Virus record (IMG/VR): IMGVR_UViG_3300010413_000187
Span: 1 to 24,110 of that record
Length of the DNA stretch: 24,110 nt
Reading direction: 5' to 3' (one strand)
From: a virus
Under the pieces are notes generated by a model. The model ran no database searches and was not told the DNA's origin. It worked only from the letters and a program-made list of their open reading frames with translations. A program made the position numbers and the translations under genes. Positions 7,079 to 13,512 of the stretch are shown here, piece by piece. Position 1 is the stretch's first letter, and each line of letters begins with the position of its first letter.

Positions 7079-7279
7079 TTATTTCCTTTGCACGTTAGCG
7101 GCAAGGAGAGTGCCGCCGACCTCTACGCCAGTCGCGAACGTGTACATACCCTTCCAGTCTCTAATAAACTCTTTCACTGCCCTGCCAGCAAGATCGGTTA
7201 ACACGTTATTGTTTTCTAAAACGTCCTCTAGCCACGGCGAGTTTGATTCTACCTCAAATGCTATCGATACTTTTGTCAT
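7079..7279 (-). CDS. Small conserved-looking phage protein, function unknown
   Basis: This 66-residue protein (starting MTKVSIAFEVESNSPWLEDV) has no motif I recognise, no membrane segment and no cysteine. Its start overlaps the end of the HAD-like gene in an ATGA arrangement, which suggests translational coupling and supports it as a real gene. Two bases separate it from the next zinc-ribbon gene. Confidence 0.65.
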   Translation of the reverse strand: MTKVSIAFEVESNSPWLEDVLENNNVLTDLAGRAVKEFIRDWKGMYTFATGVEVGGTLLAANVQRK

Positions 7280-7719
7280 CCAATACCCCTTGGATCTAGT
7301 TGTTCTAATATTGCAATTGCCCTGTCTGCGTCCACTACATTTAATCCATATTCAAACTGTGGGCGTACACAATATTGTCCAGAAGGACAAGCGTCTAATT
7401 GATCGTCTATTATGACAAATGGATCATATATGCCATCACCATACTCTTGTTCAAGCCATGACATAATTTCCCATCGCCTTTCGTACTCAGGCCAATCTGG
7501 TGTAATGCCTATTATATCACCAGTTGTTCCCCACTGTTTCAGTATTAGGGTTATTTTTTGCAAGCCATAGTGTTTCCATGATGACGATACGACAATTTTC
7601 GCACCAGTGGTGTCCGTTATCCTATTAAGCTCTGCTATACACTTCGGATCGGCTGTATTTTTTGATGCATACCTTTGATTGATAAGGACACCATCTATGT
7701 CAAGGAAAACCACTTTCAT
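7276..7719 (-). CDS. HAD-superfamily phosphatase-like protein
   Basis: The N-terminus MKVVFLDIDGVL carries HAD motif I (DxDGV; the nucleophile is the first Asp). KIVVSSSW matches motif II in the HAD branch found in Swiss-Army-Knife RNA-repair proteins, and FVIIDDQLD matches motif IV. The family acts on phosphate esters, and phage members may trim nucleotide or nucleic-acid ends; the substrate is not visible. Length, 147 residues, fits this compact branch without a large cap domain. Its ATG overlaps the previous stop codon (ATGA) and its own stop overlaps the next start, so three genes are translationally chained. Confidence 0.85.
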   Translation of the reverse strand: MKVVFLDIDGVLINQRYASKNTADPKCIAELNRITDTTGAKIVVSSSWKHYGLQKITLILKQWGTTGDIIGITPDWPEYERRWEIMSWLEQEYGDGIYDPFVIIDDQLDACPSGQYCVRPQFEYGLNVVDADRAIAILEQLDPRGIG

Positions 7720-7901
7720 TTTTGCAAAAACCTTGTTGTAACTGTGTCAAGCTCCTTGATAGCCAACAAGACACCCTTAAATGCCTCCGCAACCTCTGGT
7801 CGCAAGTTTGGTCCAACGTCTGCGGTATCCATTTTTATATCTTGAAACAATGTGTGACAAAGCATATTCATCCTAAAGTCACCCTTCTCAAAATCTGCCA
7901 T
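7716..7901 (-). CDS. Small phage protein, function unknown
   Basis: This 61-residue protein (starting MADFEKGDFRMNMLCHTLFQ) appears largely helical and contains PNLRPEVAEAFKGVLLAIKEL. ATG is preceded by AAAGGAA at eight bases. Coupling to the HAD-like gene by a shared ATGA supports it. I considered the small helical anti-CBASS proteins but see no matching signature. Confidence 0.6.
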   Translation of the reverse strand: MADFEKGDFRMNMLCHTLFQDIKMDTADVGPNLRPEVAEAFKGVLLAIKELDTVTTRFLQK

Positions 7902-7913
7902 AACATAGTTCCT

Positions 7914-8183
7914 TTACTGGTACGATAGCGCAGACATTATGTCTTTTGCGCGATCCCTTAGCGATCTTGACATTCCAAGGGCTACTATCAATTTGTCCTC
8001 TAGGCTTCTTATACGATGCTCGGCTGAGTACGCAGGCTCAAGGTCTGCCTTTTTCTCTTTGCCAAGTTCTACCACGTTGTCGAATGTGAGGATAGTGGCA
8101 TTTAGTGTCTCTACTATCTCGTCTGCCATTTGTAGGATATGTATTGTCTTTAATTCCTTTAGCTCGTTTTCTTCACTGGTCAC
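7914..8183 (-). CDS. Small helical protein, function unknown
   Basis: This 89-residue protein is rich in Glu, Lys and Leu (ENELKELKTIHILQMADEI, later RIRSLEDKLIVALGMSRSL), so it is probably coiled-coil or helical-bundle. GTG start at 8183 follows AAAGGACA, and the first bases overlap the end of the DUF3310 gene by 11. No recognisable domain. Confidence 0.62.
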   Translation of the reverse strand: MTSEENELKELKTIHILQMADEIVETLNATILTFDNVVELGKEKKADLEPAYSAEHRIRSLEDKLIVALGMSRSLRDRAKDIMSALSYQ

Positions 8184-8394
8184 TGTCTTTTGTCCTTTCT
8201 ATTTCTCGTTCAATATACCATATTGCCTTATGGAGATCTTGTTCCTGATCTACACCTGGCTTTAGTCCTGCTCGCCACAAATGCTTTATAGCGGCACCAA
8301 CATTAAACGTCATATATTCAATTATGTCTATACACTCAACACCAGAAGGGTGCGAGTTGTAATGTTTTGGGTGATCAACGAAATTATAGCTCAT
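8173..8394 (-). CDS. DUF3310 family protein
   Basis: The 73-residue sequence shows the DUF3310 signature clearly: DHPKHYNSHPSGVECIDIIE, then MTFNVGAAIKHLWRAGLK and DLHKAIWYIEREIE. The family is common in phages. Some members are labelled nucleotide-kinase-like but the activity is not established. ATG follows AGGA. It lies seven bases downstream of the nuclease gene and overlaps the following gene. Confidence 0.9.
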   Translation of the reverse strand: MSYNFVDHPKHYNSHPSGVECIDIIEYMTFNVGAAIKHLWRAGLKPGVDQEQDLHKAIWYIEREIERTKDSDQ

Positions 8395-8401
8395 AACTAT
8401 C

Positions 8402-8935
8402 CTAACTAAACCAGAACATTGGCATCATTGGGTTAAGAGAGTTTGTGTGGAGTACAAATGCGCCAGCAAGTGGACCAGAAGCCTCAACCGTTTCTGGAAG
8501 CATATCTTCTGTAGCCCAACCGTTTATGTATGCTACCATGTTGTCAAGGTCTACTGGTATTAGAATGTATGTAGTGTTTATATGTCTCTCTGCAGGCCTG
8601 ACACACAAGCTATAGAAGTATGGGTCTTTACTGTACCGCATACGAGTAGCTTTGAAGTCTATGCCAGCGCCAGGAACATCGCTACCACCATCCCCACGTT
8701 TAGGATCAAGGTCAACGAACCAACGGCTTAATTTGTAAGGGTGATAGCCACCGAAAAGGAATTTGGTCCCTAAGATATTCCCTAGCTGGCCCGTGATTTG
8801 ATCCTCTCGGAACTTACGCACCCTCTCTTCCATGTCTGCTCTTATGTGACCAGCCCCAAGGAATGGAACCTTGTCCCCAACAGCTTTTGCGAATTTGAGT
8901 TCTGCCTCTGTTATAGGTACTTGTATTACTTTCAT
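8402..8935 (-). CDS. PD-(D/E)XK nuclease-like protein (restriction-endonuclease fold)
   Basis: Of 177 residues, the centre carries the catalytic pattern GDGGSDVPGAGIDFKATRMR: D86, then D93-F-K95, matching D...(D/E)xK. The preceding GQLGNILGTKFL with Q50 and upstream acidic residues fits the family helix. Compact phage proteins of this kind resemble restriction endonucleases or structure-specific nucleases. The target cannot be read. The frame extends upstream through tRNA-Ala, so ATG 8935 is the only sensible start. It lies five bases past the tRNA 3' end and has no ribosome site, so the processed mRNA would be nearly leaderless. Two methyltransferases downstream make a modification-linked role possible. 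Confidence 0.78.
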   Translation of the reverse strand: MKVIQVPITEAELKFAKAVGDKVPFLGAGHIRADMEERVRKFREDQITGQLGNILGTKFLFGGYHPYKLSRWFVDLDPKRGDGGSDVPGAGIDFKATRMRYSKDPYFYSLCVRPAERHINTTYILIPVDLDNMVAYINGWATEDMLPETVEASGPLAGAFVLHTNSLNPMMPMFWFS

Positions 8936-8940
8936 GATAA

Positions 8941-9013
8941 TGGAGCTGAAGGGAGTCGAACCCTTGACCTCCGCAGTGCAAGTGCGGCGCTCTCCCAACT
9001 GAGCTACAGCCCC
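8941..9013 (-). tRNA. tRNA-Ala (anticodon UGC)
   Basis: A canonical 73-nt cloverleaf: acceptor GGGGCTG/CAGCTCC with one G-U, D-arm GCTC/GAGC, anticodon arm CCGCA-CTTGCAC-TGCGG giving anticodon TGC, T-arm AAGGG-TTCGACT-CCCTT, discriminator A. CCA is not encoded. It ends the structured transcript from 9446 and precedes the nuclease gene by five bases. Confidence 0.97.
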
Positions 9014-9446
9014 AAGGCTTTTGTCGTGGCTACGCCACGCGCTGCTTACGCTGCGCGGTATATTTTTTTGTTTTGCAACTGTAACCAGTCGCACTCCCCC
9101 CTGCTGACAAAACAGGAGGGAGTTAGCAAGGCACCTATAATAAATACTAGGGCGATCCAGGTCGTTACGTGAGTGGGTAATTCTCACTAATTTACTCTAC
9201 CTTGCTACTCCTGGCCGAAGCCAACGGACGGGATTTGTGCTATGCGGTTCTCGCACCATTACACTCTGGATTTTTAACCCTTCTGAATTGATAACGCTGA
9301 CCAGATCAGCGTCGGTATATAGCCAGATCAACCGACTCCGCTTATAGCGGCAACCTCTACGCGCTTTCGCGCTGCCTGGGACTTATGGCTCTGCGTCCGT
9401 ATGTATTGACATACTGGCTTTTGTCATTGTGTTTTTTATTTTGTTG
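9014..9446 (-). ncRNA. Candidate large structured RNA upstream of tRNA-Ala (region B)
   Basis: About 430 bases hold no supportable gene but many helices. From the 5' end: 9399-9414, 9379-9398 (GGAC/GTCC), 9361-9372 (GCGC-GAAA-GCGC, GNRA-type loop), 9338-9350, 9311-9336 and 9295-9311 (both loops contain TGATCTGG), 9243-9255, 9212-9223 (UUCG loop), an 8-bp long-range stem 9124-9131/9200-9207 enclosing hairpin 9169-9187, 9093-9123 (11 bp), 9075-9092 (7 bp), then 9038-9058 and 9026-9038 just before the tRNA. Two stems contain G-U pairs that would be A-C mismatches on the plus strand, supporting the minus strand as the RNA. It has its own promoter. I cannot assign it to a known large phage RNA class. 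Confidence 0.6.
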
Positions 9447-9452
9447 TCGTCC

Positions 9453-9481
9453 ATTATACGCAAAAAGTACCATTTTGTCCA
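9453..9481 (-). promoter_or_regulatory. Sigma70-like promoter (P2) for structured region B and tRNA-Ala
   Basis: TGGACA (9476-9481), 17-bp spacer and TATAAT (9453-9458), within GCGTATAATGG, on the minus strand. Expected start near 9446. The -35 differs from consensus at one base. The same GCGTATAATG block is present in the other two leftward promoters. Confidence 0.82.
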
Positions 9482-9514
9482 AAGTTTGTGATCTCAACAA
9501 AAATCGCCAGAATG

Positions 9515-9895
9515 TCATTTACCGAGTGGATACCAAACCTGTTTCCCTAGCTTTGTTGCTGTCAACACGACTGGATCGCCCTTGTCAAATGCCATTACCG
9601 CATCAGATGATTCTACCATAAACCTCATGTAATCGCCCTTCGACGACGATGTTACCGTTATCTCTTTCGCCACATTTAGAGACTCTGGCTCAAACCCCAT
9701 ATCTGGCGAAAACATTTGTACTGAGATTCCGACTATTGATGCCATCGATGCTATTTTTATACCAGGAGCGGTATATCCAGTAAGGATAATTAGTTCGTCG
9801 CCGTACTTTTTAAGCGCAGAGCGCAAAGCCTTTTCAAGTACATCCTGTCGCTCTGCTGTCCATTTTATGGCTGATACCAATATTTTCCTGCTCAT
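9515..9895 (-). CDS. Possible SLOG/DUF2493-like Rossmann-fold protein
   Basis: This 126-residue protein alternates strands and helices as in a small Rossmann fold: MSRKILVSAIKWTAERQ, then DELIILTGYTAPGIKIASMA (a glycine-containing turn after a strand), VGISVQMFSP, and SSDAVMAFDKGD near the end. The pattern resembles SLOG/DUF2493 proteins that bind nucleotides or nucleotide-derived signals, but the match is weak. ATG 9895 follows AAGGGGTG; an in-frame start 21 codons upstream would overlap the promoter. It is the first leftward gene after the divergent control region, so it should be expressed early. Confidence 0.55.
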   Translation of the reverse strand: MSRKILVSAIKWTAERQDVLEKALRSALKKYGDELIILTGYTAPGIKIASMASIVGISVQMFSPDMGFEPESLNVAKEITVTSSSKGDYMRFMVESSDAVMAFDKGDPVVLTATKLGKQVWYPLGK

Positions 9896-9923
9896 CGTGG
9901 CACCCCTTGTTTGGTTATATACC

Positions 9924-9952
9924 ATTATACGCGAATTATGGGCGTTTGTCAA
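9924..9952 (-). promoter_or_regulatory. Perfect consensus leftward promoter (P1)
   Basis: TTGACA (9947-9952), 17-bp spacer and TATAAT (9924-9929) on the minus strand, again with GCGTATAATGG. Expected start near 9917, about 22 bases before the SLOG-like gene. Confidence 0.9.
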
Positions 9953-9972
9953 AAACACACTCGCAGGTTTAC

Positions 9973-10001
9973 TTGACTTTATAAATTCGATTTGTTATAA
10001 T
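9973..10001 (+). promoter_or_regulatory. Rightward promoter for the packaging and structural genes
   Basis: TTGACT (9973-9978), 17-bp spacer and TATAAT (9996-10001). The expected start is near 10008, only about three bases before the terminase ATG at 10011, so the mRNA should be essentially leaderless. It is back-to-back with P1; the -35 boxes are 20 bp apart. Confidence 0.88.
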
Positions 10002-10010
10002 ACTATCACA

Positions 10011-10715
10011 ATGACAGAAGAAATTAGTCTTGTACAAGTCGGCGATGATGAGCGAATGCCATCGGAGTTGATGATAGATTGGGTTTCGTTATCAGAGGGG
10101 CTGCCTAGCAATTGGGGTGACTGGATGCCTTTTCTGGCATTTGGTGTTCCATATGTCCAGATAGCAAACATTTTTGGGATAGATAAAAGCACAATAACAC
10201 ACGCCCTAAACGGGAATAAGGACTTTGCACGTAGGGTGTCACAGGCTAGGAAGATGGTTAAGCGCCAACTTCACTATGTTTGGTTAGACCAAAAAGCGGT
10301 TATGGCCTGGAAAAATCTTGATTATTACCTTACGCTTGATCCGTTTGAGAAAGATGAAGATGAACATTATGTGATTAAGACAGCGGCGGAGCGGCGCATG
10401 ATGTTCCAGGAAAAGGCAAAGATGACAAGGTTTGTGCTGCAACAGCTTGGATTGCATATACAGAGACACGAAGTTATACATCATACGCCACAGCCGATGT
10501 TTATGGGCGACGAAACGCTCGCTCAATATGTTGTTGACAGGGTAAAAGATCTTGTAAAGGGCGATGAGGAGCGTGACATAGATATTCTCGCTGCTGAGTA
10601 TCGTTATGTAGAGGGCGCTGGAGAGCAGGACTACGAAGATATGACGCCTATGGAAGACGAGATTGAATCTGAAGCTCCGTATGATAGGAAGAGTCCAGAG
10701 AGTGGCTTCGCATAA
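10011..10715 (+). CDS. Terminase small subunit (predicted)
   Basis: Small terminases recognise the packaging site on phage DNA and recruit the large subunit. This 234-residue protein has a helix-turn-helix-like segment (GVPYVQIANIFGIDKSTITH) in its N-terminal third, a helical middle and an acidic tail (EDMTPMEDEIESEAP). Position directly before the large terminase and the overlapping genes support the call. The open frame extends upstream to 9867 but crosses both promoters, so ATG 10011 is the start. It has no ribosome-binding site and should be leaderless. Confidence 0.78.
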   Translation: MTEEISLVQVGDDERMPSELMIDWVSLSEGLPSNWGDWMPFLAFGVPYVQIANIFGIDKSTITHALNGNKDFARRVSQARKMVKRQLHYVWLDQKAVMAWKNLDYYLTLDPFEKDEDEHYVIKTAAERRMMFQEKAKMTRFVLQQLGLHIQRHEVIHHTPQPMFMGDETLAQYVVDRVKDLVKGDEERDIDILAAEYRYVEGAGEQDYEDMTPMEDEIESEAPYDRKSPESGFA

Positions 10716-12435
10716 CGATTTGGAGTTTGCAAGACAAATAGCAGACGTAGCCGAGAAATCTCCGTTTGTGTGGGCCGTGAGTTATATTGCGCTTCCAAAA
10801 GGTGTTACCTGGACGTTTGAGGACAGGAAGTGGCAAATAGGCATAATGGAGGATTTGCACCCACGCCAGGTTGGAAGGAAACCTACGCAGATTGGGTGGA
10901 CTACTGTTGGAACAATAAAGGCGTTGTGGTTTATAGCCATGCGTAATTCAAGGGCTATGTACACGTTGCCAAGAAGGGATGACGTTACTGACTATGTTGC
11001 AACAACCCTTGATCCGATTATAGAGAATAGCGATTATCTTTCTGGCAGGATGGGTCGTACAAATAATGCCCGTATGAAGAGGATAGGTGACTCGTTCTAT
11101 CACGTTATGGAGGCGTCTGTTACTCCGCGTATGTTGCCTGTAGACATCCTAATTAACGACGAAGTAGATATGTCTGACCAGGACAACATAGAACAGTTTA
11201 TCGCTCGTCTTGACGCTTCAAAGTATAAATACCATTACCAGTTCTCTACACCTACGGTTGCTGGATATGGCATTGACGCAGCTTATGAAAGGTCTGACAG
11301 AAGAGTTTGGCTTGTTACTTGTAGTAAGTGCAATTCTGACCAAGAGCTAGATTGGGAGGATCAGCTTATAGTTCCAGACCGTAAGGGCGAGCCATACTTG
11401 GCGTGTATACATTGTAGAGAAGAACTTAGGAAAGAGGATATAGTCAATGGTCAGTGGGTTGTGACTAATCCTGGATCTGAGGTTCATGGATACCACGTGT
11501 CACACCTTATGCTTCCTTACACAAGGCCGCTAGATATGCTTGTGCAAGAATCAAAGGTGATGGACACTAAGACGTTTTACAATCTTAGGCTTGGAAAACC
11601 TTGGAGGCCAATTGGCGGCTCAATGCCTTCATCGCTATTCCGCGATCATGCATTTACGAGTGGTCACAATTCACAGAGCCATAAAGAGAAGGGATATAGG
11701 TATTTTTTGGGCGCTGACCAGGGTAATGAAGTGCATGTTATGGTTGGGAGGGTCCCAATCGGCGGAGATAGGCTTGAGGTAGTTTATGCAGAGCATATCC
11801 AGCCAAGACCTGGAGAGGATCAGTTTGAGAGGCTTGGCGCGATTGTTAGGATGTTTGATATAGACTTCGGCGTTTGTGACGCAAACCCGAATAGGCAGAG
11901 CATTTACAATTTGTGTAAAGACTTGCATGGGAAATTAGGTGCGGCTGATATAGGCACATATAATTATCCGTTTAGATGGAGTGGCTTTAATGGATCAGCC
12001 GCGTATAAAATAACATGCAGTCGTACAGACATACTAGATGGCGTTCGCGACGATGTTGCCAATGACAAAATTCAGTTTTGGGGCAATTGGGACAATCGGC
12101 CAAAGGTGCTTCGTGATGTTATCAATCAATGCGGCAACCTAAAACGCGACACGACGACAAAGAAGTTGCAGTCTGGTGGCGAGACAGTTGTTGGCGTTTG
12201 GAGGAAATCTGGCGCAGACCACTTCGCCTTTGCCCTTGCGCTATTGAGGCTTGCGGCTGTCATATCGCCTAACAGTACAAAGTTTGATTTCGCCGTTGTT
12301 GGTGGTGATACCCCTGTAGAGGGTGACGTTGACCAGGAAGGGCGACGAATAGAGAAAAGTAAAATTTGGGAGAACTCTTTTTACTATGTTAAAGACGATG
12401 GTGAAAAAGTACCTATTGGATCTGGCTTCTACTAG
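10681..12435 (+). CDS. terL: Terminase large subunit, lambda gpA type
   Basis: The motor-nuclease packages DNA into the prohead. K67PTQIGWT fits the deviant Walker A of lambda gpA (K-x4-G-x-S/T, with Lys at the front), and ILINDEVD is Walker B. A zinc ribbon (CSKC ... CIHC) sits between ATPase and nuclease parts, as in gpA proteins. The nuclease half includes FLGADQGN, FGVCDANPNRQSIYNL and GADHFAFALALLRLA. Length, about 584 residues, is normal. I used ATG 10681, overlapping the small terminase by 35 bases; GTG 10702, with AGGAAG upstream, is an equally good start. Confidence 0.93.
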   Translation: MIGRVQRVASHNDLEFARQIADVAEKSPFVWAVSYIALPKGVTWTFEDRKWQIGIMEDLHPRQVGRKPTQIGWTTVGTIKALWFIAMRNSRAMYTLPRRDDVTDYVATTLDPIIENSDYLSGRMGRTNNARMKRIGDSFYHVMEASVTPRMLPVDILINDEVDMSDQDNIEQFIARLDASKYKYHYQFSTPTVAGYGIDAAYERSDRRVWLVTCSKCNSDQELDWEDQLIVPDRKGEPYLACIHCREELRKEDIVNGQWVVTNPGSEVHGYHVSHLMLPYTRPLDMLVQESKVMDTKTFYNLRLGKPWRPIGGSMPSSLFRDHAFTSGHNSQSHKEKGYRYFLGADQGNEVHVMVGRVPIGGDRLEVVYAEHIQPRPGEDQFERLGAIVRMFDIDFGVCDANPNRQSIYNLCKDLHGKLGAADIGTYNYPFRWSGFNGSAAYKITCSRTDILDGVRDDVANDKIQFWGNWDNRPKVLRDVINQCGNLKRDTTTKKLQSGGETVVGVWRKSGADHFAFALALLRLAAVISPNSTKFDFAVVGGDTPVEGDVDQEGRRIEKSKIWENSFYYVKDDGEKVPIGSGFY

Positions 12436-12466
12436 CGATTTTCTTGAGCTTGTTGCTGTAGGACTA

Positions 12467-12742
12467 ATGGGAACGGAAATATTTTATACATTTGTGCGTG
12501 ACGAGATTCTTACTGCATTTACTACTGAAAGCGTAAAAGAGATTGTAAGGAAAGAGATTGCCGCTGCTGTATCGCAGCAAATGAGCAAGGTTTTGATAGC
12601 CGTTGGGGATAATGACATCCTTATTATTCCAAGCGACGGTGTTAGCGGAAGGGACTTTGAGCGCCTTGCGGCTATGATGCCTCCGTCAAAAAACATTGGT
12701 ATTATATCCGCTGACGACGTAAAAATTCTAAGGCTGACGTAG
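12467..12742 (+). CDS. Small protein between terminase and glycosyltransferase, function unknown
   Basis: A 91-residue protein if it starts at ATG 12467 (AGGA three bases upstream). The frame is open to 12386 with further starts, but those overlap the terminase by 50 bases and have no better ribosome site. The N-terminal half looks helical (ESVKEIVRKEIAAAVSQQMS) and the C-terminal half may be alpha/beta (VLIAVGDNDILIIPSDG, then IGIISADDVKIL). The position would suit a head-tail joining protein, but nothing in the sequence shows that. Confidence 0.6.
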   Translation: MGTEIFYTFVRDEILTAFTTESVKEIVRKEIAAAVSQQMSKVLIAVGDNDILIIPSDGVSGRDFERLAAMMPPSKNIGIISADDVKILRLT

Positions 12743-12743
12743 C

Positions 12744-13481
12744 ATGACAGCAGACGTTAGCTTGTGCATGGTAACGTACAACAAGCTTCCGTTTTTGAAA
12801 AGGTCTATTGAGGCTGTATTGAATAGCCTTGACAGCGAGAAGCTATATGAGTTTATTATCTTTGACAATGCCAGCGACGATGGGACTGCTGAGTGGTTAT
12901 CTTTGCTCTCCCATGTTTGTCCTGAGAATGTAAAGCTAGAGATTGTTACTGGCGATCAGAATTATGGGTTAAATGCATACGGGATGATTGTTCCAAAAAC
13001 TACTGCGGAGATAGTTGTTACGGTTGATGATGATATATTTGACATAGCTCCGCCAATGTGGGAAGAACTTTTTGAACGTGTTCTATTTAACAAGTTTAAT
13101 GGAAGGCAGTTTGGGTATGTTAGCACGGACACAATGAACGCGGATGGCGGAAGATACAATGGCAGTCCAATAGGGTACGCTAATCTAGGAGAGCTAACCG
13201 TAGAGATTGGGCCTGCTGGCGGGTGGTTTGCTGCTACTACTCAAGATGTTATAGAGGATGTTGGTGGATTCCATACAGGGAAGGGCGCGATGCACCTTGA
13301 GGATTTGGACTTTCAAACCCGTGTATGGAACAAGGGGTTTCTTGTTGGTACACTCATGAATATCAGTGTGTTACACGCAAGGTCTCCAAGGTATTACAAA
13401 GAACTAGGTCGGGAGGACACGTATATAGAGAAAATGCGATTAGCCTCATTAGAAGGGATCACTTTGGAGCCAATCGCTTGA
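12744..13481 (+). CDS. Glycosyltransferase family 2 (GT-A fold)
   Basis: The protein transfers a sugar from a nucleotide-sugar donor. GT2 landmarks are present: VSLCMVTYNKLPFLKRSIEA at the N-terminus, FDNASDDGT, the metal-binding VDDDI, GPAGGWFAAT (acceptor region) and HLEDLDFQTRVWNKG, whose ED may be the catalytic base region. At 245 residues it is a minimal GT-A catalytic domain without a membrane anchor. It starts one base after the preceding stop, within the packaging genes, where glycosyltransferases are unusual. Targets could be a virion protein, host surface glycan or modified DNA base; the sequence does not decide. Confidence 0.9.
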   Translation: MTADVSLCMVTYNKLPFLKRSIEAVLNSLDSEKLYEFIIFDNASDDGTAEWLSLLSHVCPENVKLEIVTGDQNYGLNAYGMIVPKTTAEIVVTVDDDIFDIAPPMWEELFERVLFNKFNGRQFGYVSTDTMNADGGRYNGSPIGYANLGELTVEIGPAGGWFAATTQDVIEDVGGFHTGKGAMHLEDLDFQTRVWNKGFLVGTLMNISVLHARSPRYYKELGREDTYIEKMRLASLEGITLEPIA

Positions 13482-13506
13482 CAATATAGTCTAAAGAGGG
13501 TAGAAT
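13478..13506 (+). promoter_or_regulatory. Promoter immediately upstream of the portal gene
   Basis: TTGACA (13478-13483), 17-bp spacer and TAGAAT (13501-13506). Its expected start coincides with the portal ATG at 13513, so this transcript would be leaderless. The -35 overlaps the last codons of the glycosyltransferase gene. Confidence 0.82.
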
Positions 13507-13512
13507 ACGAAC

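Noticed and set aside
9038-9072. Plus-strand hairpin followed by a T-run, a possible terminator
   Set aside because: The stem has a mismatch and no plus-strand gene precedes it. G-U pairing in nearby stems points to the minus strand as the transcript.
9383-9427. A 14-residue leader peptide at the 5' end of region B
   Set aside because: It has an ATG and stop but no ribosome site, and the bases are also used in two hairpins.
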